From Bacteroidaceae bacterium (lineage in GTDB: Bacteria; Bacteroidota; Bacteroidia; Bacteroidales; Bacteroidaceae): 64,000 bases of DNA. The notes below the pieces were generated by a model. That model worked only from the letters and a program-made list of their open reading frames with translations, did not search any database and was not told the origin of the DNA. The stretch's first letter is position 1; each line of letters opens with the position of its first letter. Positions 36,322-46,166 of this stretch are shown in pieces. The DNA lies in assembly GCA_017379075.1 (NCBI GenBank), contig JAFNXL010000015.1, forward strand, positions 103,214-167,213. The letters run 5' to 3'. Position numbers and translations under genes: made by a program.

Positions 36322-39300
36322 ATGATTAAAAAACTTACTTTCTTGTTTGCAGCAATGCTGTTTACACTGACTGGTCTGAGTCCGACATGGGCACAAACCA
36401 ATGAGTTTACAGGTAAAATCATTTCGGTGGGCGAAAATGCCACCACCCTGGAAGAGGGGAAATGGTATGTCCTCTTCAATGCGTACACATCCAGTTACGC
36501 CAAAGAAGGAGATAACAACACGCTTGCCAGCACCAACATCAATCCTAACAATTCAAACGCATCCACCAATGCCGGATATCTGATTAAGTTGGAACAGCAA
36601 GAAGACGGCCGCTACCTGATTAAGAGCGGTTTGGGAAATTATTTCCTCCAAATGGGAAACAACCGCAACAACGGAACGGCAGCGGAACCCACTGAGATTG
36701 CTCCCTATACCATCTCTCCCATCAACGGAGCCGAGGGACACTTCACCCTTATGAGCACCATGAAGAACGGCCTCAAATATTATATGCAGGCCAACAACGG
36801 CGCACTGACCGGACACAGCACATCCGGTGGAGCGAACAGCACCAGAGACTGGGTGTTCAAACAGGCAAGTGTGACTACCGCAGACGCACTTACCGGCAAG
36901 GACTATGTGAATTACATGCTGAACAAGGGTGGTCTGGTTCGTCTGACCAACCGCAGAAGCAGCAAATACAGTCTTTCTGATAACGGAACCAACACCATCG
37001 GCCAGATTACAGACAAGAACAATCTGCAACAGGTGTGGATTTTAGAAAAGGCGGGAACCGGATACACTTTGCGCAACGGAAAGACCGGACGCTTCCTGAA
37101 CGATGACGACAATTTCCGTTCACCAAGTTCGTCCGCAACCACCATCTATATCCAATTCAGTCCTAACAACACGGGGACAAGCAGTTGGATAAACCTTTCA
37201 GAGGACGACAGCTTCAGTGGGAACGTCTGCCTGAACGAGAACGGAGACAACCCCACCAACCTGTTCAAATGGACAGCAAACGGCGATGCGGGTTCAGACT
37301 GGACAATCAGCGAAGTGACAAATTTCACCGAGGAAGAAATCATGGAGGGACTTTTGGCCAATTCAAAGTATAAGCCCGTTGAGAGCGGAAAGATATACAA
37401 CATTGTCAATATGGGCTATGGCTCCGTCATCTATGAGAACACCAACGGGAACCAGGTACGTTGCCAAAACGCAGACAAGAGCAAGTTCTCACAATACTGG
37501 CGACTCATCAACGAAAACGGCAAGTATTACATACAGAATGTGCTGAGCGAGCGATACATCAAGAAGCAGAACGGAGCCTTCAGCCAAATCTATTCCACCA
37601 GTGCCACAAAGTCTGTATCAGCAAACGGTTTCACCCTGAGCAAGACAGACAACGATACAGAACACACCTATGCCATTGTGGACCAGAATCCCGCGGGTCT
37701 GCACTGCGACGCGTCAAGCAATGTCGTTGGATGGTATTATACAGACAATAACAACAGCATCTGGGGATTCCAGCCAGTGGAAGTGACAGAAGAAGAAATT
37801 GCAGAAGCACGCAAGAGCTATGTTGAGTTTGAAGAACTGAGCAAGAACCTTTCCGCCTACAACACCCACATGCAAGCCCTTTTCTCTGACCTTGCATTCA
37901 CCACGTTGAAGGAAGAGATTGCCGCACTGACTGACGAAGAATTGGCGGCAAACGCCGACTTCGCAGCCTTGAGTACTGTTTTACAAGGAATTGTTCTTAA
38001 GGTAAAGCACAACGACTGGAAACAATTTACTGACGAGACTACCGGCTATACCGCAGACTATGAACGCTTCTTCCGCATTGCTGACTATAAGGTTTATAGC
38101 CACCACCAAAAGATGTCATGGGAAGACCAAACAGACATGAGCAATAGCTTTGGCCGTCTGTCCAATCCGACCGGAATCACCGGTTATGCCGGAGACATCG
38201 TGTACATCTTTGTTGACGGTGCGGTAAGCAGTGACTGTATTTTGGCCGCAGAAACCGTTACAGGAACAAGCAATACCGGTTCACAGACCATACTGAAGCC
38301 GGGTCTGAATGCCATCATGCTGGGCGACCAAAGCAACTTGTACATATTCTACGAACTGCAAGACCCCAATAAGTATCTTGCCAACTACCCAGACGTAAAG
38401 ATTCACATCCAGGGCGGACGTCTGAACGGTTATTGGGACGCCACACGCGGCATGACCAATGCAGACTGGAAACTGTTGCAAAAAGATCTGTTGAAGGAAA
38501 GCCCCGTACTGAACCTGAAGACAGAGAATCTGGTATTCTGCATGGACGCCGTAGAGGTGAAGAAGGCAGAGCCGAATGAGATGGAAGGTCTAATGCACGT
38601 ATGGAACACTATCCTCACCAATGAGGAGCGCTACATGGGACTGGAAGAGTTCGAAGGAAGATTCCGCAACATTTGGAACTGTTTCAGCGTAGACCACAAC
38701 TATATGTATGCCAGCACATACGGAACTTACTACCACTGGAACACTCTGGGTGCTGTAATGAACTATCATAACATGACCCACCAAGGCGAAGGCAACGAAG
38801 GCGGCGGCATGTGGGGACCGAGCCACGAGATTGGGCACAACCACCAAAAAACCATTTGTGTCGTAGGAACCATGGAAGCCAGCAACAATATGTTCTCAAA
38901 CATCAACCAGTTTGAGCAAGGCATTAGCACCACACGCTACAGTTCACCCATCGCCAATTTTGAAGAGTTCAACAACGGAAAGCCTTGGTCAACCCGAGAC
39001 ATTTCCATCTCCACCCGTATGTACTTCCAGTTGTACCTATACTTCCACGAAATGAAGAATGACACCACCTTCCTGCCCCGTCTGTTCAAGGAACTGCGCA
39101 AGAGACCCATCAACAAACATGGCAAAGGCTGGAATGGCTCGCTGGTATCCGGTGAGAATGTGGGAGGCTACGCCACCCAGGGAAGCCAAGACTATCTGCA
39201 CTTTGCCAAGGTGGTATGCGATGTGGCCCAAGCTGACCTGAGCGAATTCTTCGAATCATACGGAATGTTCATTCCCGTAGAGAACCATTTCGTAGGAGAC

Positions 39301-40476
39301 TATGCCAACTATTTTGTCACCACCACCCAGGCAGACATCGATGCAGCCCGTGCCTATATGCAAAAGTATCCCAAGAAGTTGAACAACATCATGTTCATTG
39401 ACGACCACATTGCCACAAACCAAAAGGCGAACCCGAATAACATCTTCAATGCTGTACCCGCAGCTAACGGTCTGAAAGTGAACTGCTGTACCTACAACGG
39501 TTCCAAGATGGGAACTGCTGGAGACCTGGGAATGTACACAGACTTCAAGGGCACATACGAGAACGACGGATATTACTATAACTGGAACAACTATTCACGC
39601 CAAGTAAAAGTTGTCGGAACCGGAGCTGTTGGCTTCAAGGTCTACAACAACGAAGGCAGACTGGTTTACCTCTCTAACAAAAAGACCTTCACGCTGCCCA
39701 AGGATGTGGCCGAGAACGGTTTTATCATCAAGGCTGCTGAAGGAAACGGTGCAGACGTCCTTGTTCCCAGAGGTTCCAAGAATGTAATGATTGACGTATA
39801 TTATCCCGGACAGGCAGAAAGCCGCCTGTTATATGCTGATGAAAACTTTGAAGCACTGCCCACCAATGCAATAGGATTTGTACGCGCAGAACAGGAACAG
39901 GCCACGCCCGAAGAGCTGAAGGCCCTCGCCAATATTGTGGACGAAACCGGCCACGCCAGCATCATCCGCATAGACGGTAACCAGGCTTGGAACAACCCGG
40001 CCAACATCCAGGCAGACCAAGTTGTCTTTACTAAAGACATTGAAGGCTATGCAGCACTAAACCTGCCCTTCATTGTAAGCAAGGCAGAAGTTCCCGGTCT
40101 GAAAACAGCCACCTATATCGATGGAACGTTGGCAATTGAAGACGCTGAGTCTGTAGATGCCGGACAGCCTGTCATCCTGCAAGGAAATGCAGACATCACC
40201 GTGGCACAAACAGCGGTAGTCAGCGGAAACTATAAGGCGCAAGAAAACATCACCATCCTTGCCGCTGACGGACAAAGTGTTGAAACGGCTGCACTGGCAA
40301 GCCCCTTCACCTATAACATGCAGAATGCCACAGGAATCTTCGGCATCAACGAAAAGAACGAAGAGGCTTTAGGAAAGGCAGGTGCCATATACGATCTGCA
40401 AGGAAGACGTCTGAAACAACTTCCTGTCCAAAAAGGCATTTATCTGATTAACGGTAAGAAAGTCGTTGTAAAATAG
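36322..40476 (+). CDS. Secreted M60-like (enhancin-type) metallopeptidase with T9SS-type tail
   Basis: A 1384-residue secreted zinc peptidase; the M60-like family cleaves mucins and other O-glycoproteins. The signal peptide ends PTWAQ. The N-terminal half (about 30-500) consists of beta-rich repeats resembling ricin-type or other carbohydrate-binding folds (GKWYVLFNAYTSSYAKEG, GRYLIKSGLGNYFLQM, GYTLRNGKTGRFLND). The peptidase region spans about 580-1010, with the catalytic site HEIGH at 835-839 and the downstream zinc-ligand glutamate in GTMEASN (E852), fitting HEXXH-X(8,28)-E. The C terminus AGAIYDLQGRRLKQ ... GIYLINGKKVVVK is a T9SS-type tail. Mucin as substrate is inference. Confidence 0.9.
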   Translation: MIKKLTFLFAAMLFTLTGLSPTWAQTNEFTGKIISVGENATTLEEGKWYVLFNAYTSSYAKEGDNNTLASTNINPNNSNASTNAGYLIKLEQQEDGRYLIKSGLGNYFLQMGNNRNNGTAAEPTEIAPYTISPINGAEGHFTLMSTMKNGLKYYMQANNGALTGHSTSGGANSTRDWVFKQASVTTADALTGKDYVNYMLNKGGLVRLTNRRSSKYSLSDNGTNTIGQITDKNNLQQVWILEKAGTGYTLRNGKTGRFLNDDDNFRSPSSSATTIYIQFSPNNTGTSSWINLSEDDSFSGNVCLNENGDNPTNLFKWTANGDAGSDWTISEVTNFTEEEIMEGLLANSKYKPVESGKIYNIVNMGYGSVIYENTNGNQVRCQNADKSKFSQYWRLINENGKYYIQNVLSERYIKKQNGAFSQIYSTSATKSVSANGFTLSKTDNDTEHTYAIVDQNPAGLHCDASSNVVGWYYTDNNNSIWGFQPVEVTEEEIAEARKSYVEFEELSKNLSAYNTHMQALFSDLAFTTLKEEIAALTDEELAANADFAALSTVLQGIVLKVKHNDWKQFTDETTGYTADYERFFRIADYKVYSHHQKMSWEDQTDMSNSFGRLSNPTGITGYAGDIVYIFVDGAVSSDCILAAETVTGTSNTGSQTILKPGLNAIMLGDQSNLYIFYELQDPNKYLANYPDVKIHIQGGRLNGYWDATRGMTNADWKLLQKDLLKESPVLNLKTENLVFCMDAVEVKKAEPNEMEGLMHVWNTILTNEERYMGLEEFEGRFRNIWNCFSVDHNYMYASTYGTYYHWNTLGAVMNYHNMTHQGEGNEGGGMWGPSHEIGHNHQKTICVVGTMEASNNMFSNINQFEQGISTTRYSSPIANFEEFNNGKPWSTRDISISTRMYFQLYLYFHEMKNDTTFLPRLFKELRKRPINKHGKGWNGSLVSGENVGGYATQGSQDYLHFAKVVCDVAQADLSEFFESYGMFIPVENHFVGDYANYFVTTTQADIDAARAYMQKYPKKLNNIMFIDDHIATNQKANPNNIFNAVPAANGLKVNCCTYNGSKMGTAGDLGMYTDFKGTYENDGYYYNWNNYSRQVKVVGTGAVGFKVYNNEGRLVYLSNKKTFTLPKDVAENGFIIKAAEGNGADVLVPRGSKNVMIDVYYPGQAESRLLYADENFEALPTNAIGFVRAEQEQATPEELKALANIVDETGHASIIRIDGNQAWNNPANIQADQVVFTKDIEGYAALNLPFIVSKAEVPGLKTATYIDGTLAIEDAESVDAGQPVILQGNADITVAQTAVVSGNYKAQENITILAADGQSVETAALASPFTYNMQNATGIFGINEKNEEALGKAGAIYDLQGRRLKQLPVQKGIYLINGKKVVVK

Positions 40477-40507
40477 CAAAGACATACCACCCAAAAGGGC
40501 TCATTAC

Positions 40508-40548
40508 ACAAACAGGTTCCGCACACCGCCGGAACCTGTTTGTTTTTT
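40508..40548 (+). terminator. Terminator after M60-like gene
   Basis: ACAAACAGGTTCCG and CGGAACCTGTTTGT pair over 14 bp, followed by TTTTT. It also sits downstream of the converging 40572 gene. Confidence 0.9.
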
Positions 40549-40571
40549 ACTTCTAAAAAGAATTGGCATTA

Positions 40572-41618
40572 CTATTCTTTCTGGGCATGCCGATAAGTTT
40601 GTAAGCCGCGGCAATAATCATGGACACAAGTCGTATCCTTGAATGTTTCCACATAATAAGGATCAATCCATGCCGCATACACGGTAATTCGTCTGATTCC
40701 ATACGAAGCATAGGTTTTCAGGTCGTCAAGATACACGTCATTGTGCCAATCGAGTTGTTTCTGTGGCTTTTTCCAACCACTTGCCAACGACACATCTAAC
40801 CAATATTCCAACACTTGCGCGGTTTCTGCCGGGAACACCTTCAAGTTATCTTCAAGCATTCTTATGTAATCAGCATGCGACCATTTCTGACCGTCACGAA
40901 TGGCGGTTGTGTCAGACAAAGGCTTGTCCCATCTGCGATAAAAAGGCGCCCACTCAAGGAACACACCTTCTGCAGGTTTTATACACGAAGGAGCAGGAGT
41001 TGTGTTGTCATAAGCCAAATGTGCCAATTGGGCCTCCGGGTCAAATTCGCGCAAAGCCTTTATGATATGATTTTCAAATATAAGTCCCTGATCAGAAGCG
41101 TTATAGTCTTTACATTTCTCACAATGGCAAATATCTCCTCCATCATATAGCCATGTGTAATATCTGTGATTGGTTGGTTTATGGCTGTCTGCAAATGCCT
41201 TTACATTACCCATAATCACCTTTAACCCCTCTTCACTTGACGGGCAACCATTGCCATCAGCCACTCTTACCCCTTCCTCGTTCATGCGAAAATACTCCGG
41301 ATGGGTTTCAAACAAAGATTTATCCATCAGCCATGACATCGCATGTTCCTCATACTCGAAGTCTATTCCGGAATCCACACATTTTTGTCTCAAAGCCTTG
41401 TACTCTTCACTCTGGTAATCCTTTCCGAAAACACTGATGGTATTGATATCATACCTTTTCATTATATCGAACCAATCAATCACTTCCGGATTTGACAAAT
41501 CATCCCAAGCCAACACCAGTCCCCTCATTTTAAAGAAGGGTTCATTAGTCGTTTCCTTTTTTGCTGTTTCACAAGAAAAGAACAGCACACACGCCAGTAA
41601 CAATGTTATTTTTTTCAT
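40572..41618 (-). CDS. DUF4838-like lipoprotein, putative glycoside hydrolase
   Basis: A 348-residue lipoprotein (lipobox FFSC, Cys16). The body resembles DUF4838 proteins, which adopt a GH-like TIM barrel: THPEYFRMNEEG, a CHCEKCKDYNASDQG segment whose cysteines probably bind a metal or form disulfides, LAHLAYDNTTPAP and LEWAPFYRRWDKP. Acidic residues suitable for catalysis occur but I cannot assign them. Placed convergently to the M60-like gene. Acting on glycans at the cell surface is inferred from family and neighbourhood. Confidence 0.7.
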   Translation of the reverse strand: MKKITLLLACVLFFSCETAKKETTNEPFFKMRGLVLAWDDLSNPEVIDWFDIMKRYDINTISVFGKDYQSEEYKALRQKCVDSGIDFEYEEHAMSWLMDKSLFETHPEYFRMNEEGVRVADGNGCPSSEEGLKVIMGNVKAFADSHKPTNHRYYTWLYDGGDICHCEKCKDYNASDQGLIFENHIIKALREFDPEAQLAHLAYDNTTPAPSCIKPAEGVFLEWAPFYRRWDKPLSDTTAIRDGQKWSHADYIRMLEDNLKVFPAETAQVLEYWLDVSLASGWKKPQKQLDWHNDVYLDDLKTYASYGIRRITVYAAWIDPYYVETFKDTTCVHDYCRGLQTYRHAQKE

Positions 41619-41863
41619 CTTTAATCCTTAGATTTTATTGAACATTTTTTCTTCAACGCTTGTTTGTCTCTTTATGTATTTGTATTTCCAAAGATGTCCA
41701 TAATGAGTACAAAAGTAATGCAATATTTTTTCTTTCCCAAAAATATCGGATTAAAAGGTTCGTTTGTCCGTATTGCGTGAGTCAGCACACTACCAAATAG
41801 GTGTCGCCAGAAACTTCTTTGTCGCACTTTTTGGAGACTTTCTAAAAGTATCTTTGCCGCATT

Positions 41864-41895
41864 TTTGGTCATGTCAATAAGTTGTTGTATTTTTG
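41864..41895 (+). promoter_or_regulatory. Bacteroidetes promoter of DUF6057/TolB-like pair
   Basis: -33 TTTG (41864-41867), 20-bp spacer, -7 TATTTTTG (41888-41895), 20 bp before the ATG. The rest of 41619-41863 shows no gene. Confidence 0.8.
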
Positions 41896-41915
41896 TACAA
41901 TAAATCACAAAAAAC

Positions 41916-43526
41916 ATGAGCAAGAATCCTCATAATAAACCAGCGGCCAAAAGGACGCCTGTCCATAAAGCCGCCCCAGCAAAAGAACAAAAACAGCGAA
42001 AGCCTTTGATATTGCCCATATTACCCCTGTTTTTCCTGTTGACATGGGCATGGGCTGCAATATATTATGGTGACGTATTCCGCATAGCTCGAGAGAACAG
42101 TTTCTGGGTTGCCAGTCCAGAACAGATGAAATTCATTTTGGACCAAAGCTATGGCGGTCTGTGGTACATCGGACGCCTGGCATTGCAGTTGTTCCGTTAC
42201 CCCATCATCGGTGGAATGTTCTTCGCTGGCATTTTGGCAGCAAGCAGCTGGCTGCTGGGCTACAGTATGCGACTAACTCCACGTTGGAGATGGATACAGT
42301 ACATTCCTGCCCTATTCTACATCGGATACACCACTTCTGTTGGCCTGAACCTATTCTTTGAAGCAGAAACGGGTCGCATTTTGGGCATTCCCTTATTGGC
42401 GTTTGCGATTCTGCTCATCTGGGGAGTAATCATCAAAAGTTTCAGCAAGAAAGCCACCCCTTCTTTCGTACGTATTCCGAAAGACGAGACTCCCCGACAG
42501 AACTATTTGCAGTTGGGCGTTTGCATCCTGGGCTTGGCAGGGAGCATTTCCTTTACCCAAATCTATCGTCCATACGTCCCCGTCATTTCCAAGATGATGG
42601 TAGGCCAGATCAACCAAGACTGGGACGGCATGCAGAAAACCGCACGGGCAAACGCCGACCTCTCCTACCGCGCCATTGCCGCATACTATGCCATGGCACT
42701 GGTACAGACCGACCAAGTGGGCGAACGTGTATATGACATCAGATTGGACTATGACACCCTGCACGTCGTGGGATGGGACAATTGTTACAACAACGGCAAC
42801 AGCATCTATTTCCCGGAAGGCAACTATTATGCCGGACTGGTGGAGACCAGTTATCACTATGCTTTTGAAAAACTGGTGATGAACGGTCCCTGCGCCCACG
42901 GATTGCGTATGATGATAAAATGTGCGCTGATGCGCAACGAATGGCCTTTGGCGGAAAAATACCTCCGCATTCTGAAACAGGTTCCGTTTGAGGGAGACTT
43001 CTGCGAAAAATACGGTGCCATGGTTCGCAATCCCAAACTGGTGAACGCAGACCCCGAGATGGCAAATATTCGCCAACTGGAACCCGTGGACGATTCTTTT
43101 GAGAACTTGTACCAGCAACCCACTTTCATGGGTTATAACCTGCGTCTGTTCAAAGCCCGAAGTATCAATGCTTGGAAGAACAGCCTTGCCGTATGCCTCT
43201 ATACAAAACTGATGCCAGACTTCCTGCAACGCTTGCAGCCCTTGAGTGGATCCATACCTCCCGAAAATTTTGCCGATGGCATTCTGCTGATGACCAACAA
43301 GTACCCCGAACTGGAAAAGATGTTCAACGGACTGGACTTCAGAGCCACACGCCTCGGCGGATTCATGCAGGAGATACAGCCCTACCTGAAGGACCGTCCC
43401 GGATTTGCCAAAGAACTGTTCCCCAAATATAAGGGATACTACCCCTACTACTATTTCTTCGGCAACCTGAAAGCCACCAAAAAGAGAGAACCGCAACAAC
43501 AAACCTCAAATTCCGGTGTAAACTAA
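41916..43526 (+). CDS. DUF6057-like multi-pass membrane protein
   Basis: A 536-residue inner-membrane protein that I place, from memory, in the Bacteroidales DUF6057 family. A basic N-terminal tail precedes hydrophobic helices at about 31-51, 85-122, 128-150, 152-172 and 195-213. The long C-terminal part is soluble and repeat-like (YRAIAAYYAMALVQTDQVG, GLRMMIKCALMRNEWPLAEK, ILKQVPF), suggesting TPR-like helices. The next gene begins 2 bp after the stop, so the two are translationally linked and probably act together. Function unknown. Confidence 0.75.
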   Translation: MSKNPHNKPAAKRTPVHKAAPAKEQKQRKPLILPILPLFFLLTWAWAAIYYGDVFRIARENSFWVASPEQMKFILDQSYGGLWYIGRLALQLFRYPIIGGMFFAGILAASSWLLGYSMRLTPRWRWIQYIPALFYIGYTTSVGLNLFFEAETGRILGIPLLAFAILLIWGVIIKSFSKKATPSFVRIPKDETPRQNYLQLGVCILGLAGSISFTQIYRPYVPVISKMMVGQINQDWDGMQKTARANADLSYRAIAAYYAMALVQTDQVGERVYDIRLDYDTLHVVGWDNCYNNGNSIYFPEGNYYAGLVETSYHYAFEKLVMNGPCAHGLRMMIKCALMRNEWPLAEKYLRILKQVPFEGDFCEKYGAMVRNPKLVNADPEMANIRQLEPVDDSFENLYQQPTFMGYNLRLFKARSINAWKNSLAVCLYTKLMPDFLQRLQPLSGSIPPENFADGILLMTNKYPELEKMFNGLDFRATRLGGFMQEIQPYLKDRPGFAKELFPKYKGYYPYYYFFGNLKATKKREPQQQTSNSGVN

Positions 43527-43528
43527 CG

Positions 43529-45088
43529 ATGAAATCATTCATACATTCCTTTAGAAAAACTGTTCCGGCATTCGGAATACTCCTTTTTACCCTCTTCGCA
43601 TCATGCCAAAAAGAGGCCAGACTGCCCGAGAACTTTACAGAGATTACGGCAAAAGCCGTCCTGTTCCCCGACTACCAGGACGTAACCATCCCTGCCAACA
43701 TTGCACCGCTGAACTTCATGATAACAGACAGTTCGGCCACCGAGTATGTGGTACATTTCCAGAGCAAGGCTCCATCGTCCGACCAATTACTGGCAGGCGG
43801 AGGAGAAGACGGCAAAATCATGATAGACTCCACTCAATGGCGCAACCTGCTTACCGCCAGCAAGGGACAGAAGATTGCGGTTAGCGTCTATGGCAACCGT
43901 CCATCGGGATGGGTAAAGTTCAAGGATTACAACCTCCATGTGGCGGAAGAGCCTATTGACCCCTACCTGAGCTATCGTCTGATTGAACCCGGATACGAGT
44001 TGTACCGCCAGTTGGGCCTCTACCAGCGCAACCTCACAAACTGGGATGTTCACACCATCTATGAGAACAACCGTACCTACGAAGAGAAGAACAACCACTG
44101 TATCAACTGCCACAACTACAAGAGCTACAGCACACAGGACATGCTCTTCCATGTCCGTGCCAACCACGGTGGCACCATTGTGATACAAAACGGCAAGGCC
44201 AAGAAAGTGCAGATAAAGGACAGCACCATCATCACCGCCGGTGTGTATCCCTCATGGCATCCCACAAAGGATTTGGTGGCATTCAGCACCAACAAGACCG
44301 GGCAAACCTTCCACCTGTACCACCCCGAAAAGATTGAGGTGATGGACGAGGCCAGCGACCTTTTGCTGTATAACCCCGGGAAGAACGAAGTAAAGCACAT
44401 CCTACGCACCCGCAACGACATGGAGACATTCCCCAACTGGTCACCAGACGGAAAGACGCTCTATTACTGCAATTGCGAACTGAACAAGGTGCTGGATTTG
44501 GAAACCATGCCCGACAGTATGATTGCACGCGAAATCGCATTACGATACAATTTGATAAAATATAGTCTGAAGAAAGTGGACTTCGACCCACAGACACAGA
44601 CCTTTGGCGAACCGCAGATGGTAGTGGACGCACCCGCAAAAGGCAAGAGCATCACACTGCCGAGGGTAAGCCCCGACGGCCGTTATGTGCTGTACACTGA
44701 AGGCGATTACGGACAATTCCATATCTGGCACAAGAGCAGCGACCTGTGGGTTAAGGACTTGCAGGCAGACACCTGCTATGCACTGAAGCCGGCCAATAGC
44801 AAGGATGTGGACAGCTATCACACATGGAGCAGCAACGGACGCTGGATTGTGTTCAGCAGCCGACGCGATGACGGAAACTACACCCGTCCCTATATTGCCT
44901 ACTTTGACAAGAACGGCAAGGCACGCAAAGCATTCATGCTTCCGCACGAGGACCCCGAATACACCCTGTTGTTGTTGAGAAGTTACAACGTGCCCGAACT
45001 GACCACCGATGCCGTCACCATCCCTGCAAGCGAACTGCGCGAGTGCATCTACGACGGCGATGGAGAGAAGGCCAAATATACAAAGTAA
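43529..45088 (+). CDS. TolB-like beta-propeller lipoprotein with CXXCH motif
   Basis: A 519-residue lipoprotein (lipobox LFASC, Cys near 26). The N-terminal third is a beta domain. A single c-type heme-binding motif, CINCH in NHCINCHNYKSYS, lies near residue 192. The C-terminal part carries WD40-like/PD40 propeller repeats (AGVYPSWHPTKDLVAFSTNK, FPNWSPDGKTLYYC, ITLPRVSPDGRYVLYTEGDY, YHTWSSNGRWIVFSSRRDDG). Heme attachment is possible but unproven; a single motif could also bind metal. Starts 2 bp after the DUF6057-like gene, so it is likely its periplasmic partner. Confidence 0.75.
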   Translation: MKSFIHSFRKTVPAFGILLFTLFASCQKEARLPENFTEITAKAVLFPDYQDVTIPANIAPLNFMITDSSATEYVVHFQSKAPSSDQLLAGGGEDGKIMIDSTQWRNLLTASKGQKIAVSVYGNRPSGWVKFKDYNLHVAEEPIDPYLSYRLIEPGYELYRQLGLYQRNLTNWDVHTIYENNRTYEEKNNHCINCHNYKSYSTQDMLFHVRANHGGTIVIQNGKAKKVQIKDSTIITAGVYPSWHPTKDLVAFSTNKTGQTFHLYHPEKIEVMDEASDLLLYNPGKNEVKHILRTRNDMETFPNWSPDGKTLYYCNCELNKVLDLETMPDSMIAREIALRYNLIKYSLKKVDFDPQTQTFGEPQMVVDAPAKGKSITLPRVSPDGRYVLYTEGDYGQFHIWHKSSDLWVKDLQADTCYALKPANSKDVDSYHTWSSNGRWIVFSSRRDDGNYTRPYIAYFDKNGKARKAFMLPHEDPEYTLLLLRSYNVPELTTDAVTIPASELRECIYDGDGEKAKYTK

Positions 45089-45134
45089 ACGAACACATCA
45101 TATAATACATTATATAATATAAATATATAACACT

Positions 45135-45926
45135 ATGAGAGTCATTATCCAGCAAGACTACGCCCAGTTGTCAAAATGGGCAGCAGAGTATGTGGCAGCA
45201 AAGATCAACGCCGCCGAACCCACCCCCGAGAAGCCCTTCAAGTTGGGTTGCCCCACCGGAAGTTCTCCCCTCGGCCTGTACCGCAACCTCATTGAACTGT
45301 ACAAGGAAGGAAAGGTAAGCTTCGAGAACGTCATTACCTTCAACATGGACGAGTATGTGGGTCTGCCCGAAGAGCACCCCGAAAGCTATCACAGCTTCAT
45401 GTGGACCAACTTCTTCTCTCACATCGACATTAAGAAGGAGAACGTACACATCCTCAACGGAAACGCTGAAGATTTGGAAGCAGAATGTGCAGCCTACGAA
45501 CAGGCCATCGCAGATGCCGGCGGCATCGACCTGTTCATGGGAGGTATCGGCCCCGACGGACACATTGCCTTTAACGAGCCTTTCAGCTCACTGACCAGCC
45601 GCACCCGCATCAAGAGCCTTACCACAGACACCATCATTGCAAACAGCCGTTTCTTTGACAATGACGTGAACAAGGTTCCCAAGACTGCCCTCACCGTTGG
45701 TGTAGGTACCGTTATGGACGCCAAGGAAGTGCTCATCGTATGCAACGGCCACGGAAAGGCACGCGCACTGCAGCACGCCATCGAAGGCGCAGTGAGCCAG
45801 GAATGGACCATCAGCGCTCTGCAGCTCCATCCCCACGCCATCATCGTATGTGACGAGGCTGCCACCGACGAACTGAAGCACGGTACATACAAGTACTTCA
45901 AAGACATTGAAAAGGACAATCTGTAA
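45135..45926 (+). CDS. nagB: Glucosamine-6-phosphate deaminase
   Basis: Converts glucosamine-6-phosphate to fructose-6-phosphate and ammonia, feeding amino sugars into glycolysis. The 263 residues keep the catalytic set at the same numbers as the E. coli enzyme: D72 (FNMDEYVGL), D141, H143 and E148 ([11 protein letters not shown]), with the phosphate loop [10 protein letters not shown]. The codon bias (AAG, AAC, CGC) points to high expression. The 46-bp leader is nearly pure AT (ATATAATA-like runs). Proximity to an M60-like peptidase and glycosidases fits use of host amino sugars, as inference. Confidence 0.97.
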   Translation: MRVIIQQDYAQLSKWAAEYVAAKINAAEPTPEKPFKLGCPTGSSPLGLYRNLIELYKEGKVSFENVITFNMDEYVGLPEEHPESYHSFMWTNFFSHIDIKKENVHILNGNAEDLEAECAAYEQAIADAGGIDLFMGGIGPDGHIAFNEPFSSLTSRTRIKSLTTDTIIANSRFFDNDVNKVPKTALTVGVGTVMDAKEVLIVCNGHGKARALQHAIEGAVSQEWTISALQLHPHAIIVCDEAATDELKHGTYKYFKDIEKDNL

Positions 45927-45952
45927 TTACCAACATCCGGCATAAGGATGCA

Positions 45953-45985
45953 CAAGGGAGAGGGGACACACCTTCTCCCTTTTAT
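45953..45985 (+). terminator. Terminator after nagB
   Basis: AAGGGAGA and TCTCCCTT stem with a GC-rich loop, followed by TTATTTTA. Confidence 0.85.
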
Positions 45986-46110
45986 TTTACTTGGTATGCA
46001 AACCACGCATGACTCCCTTTTTCTTTTCATCCAATCTCGTTTATTATGCCGATGAAATGGGGAGAAATAAAATCCTGTCAGTTTTTGTCAGTTTAAAGAC
46101 ACTATTAAAT

Positions 46111-46141
46111 TTTGCGAGTATTCCATTTTTTAATAGTTTTG
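46111..46141 (+). promoter_or_regulatory. Bacteroidetes promoter of TPR regulator
   Basis: -33 TTTG (46111-46114), 19-bp spacer, -7 TAGTTTTG (46134-46141), 25 bp before the ATG. Perfect consensus. Confidence 0.85.
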
Positions 46142-46166
46142 CAGCAAGTTAAGCAAAATCAAACTC

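Noticed and set aside
41672-41923. 83-codon minus-strand frame upstream of the DUF6057-like gene
   Set aside because: Overlaps a full-consensus promoter on the other strand and has no recognisable features.
45089-45134. AT-rich palindromic leader of nagB as an operator
   Set aside because: ATATAATA runs give self-complementarity by composition alone; no defined dyad stands out.
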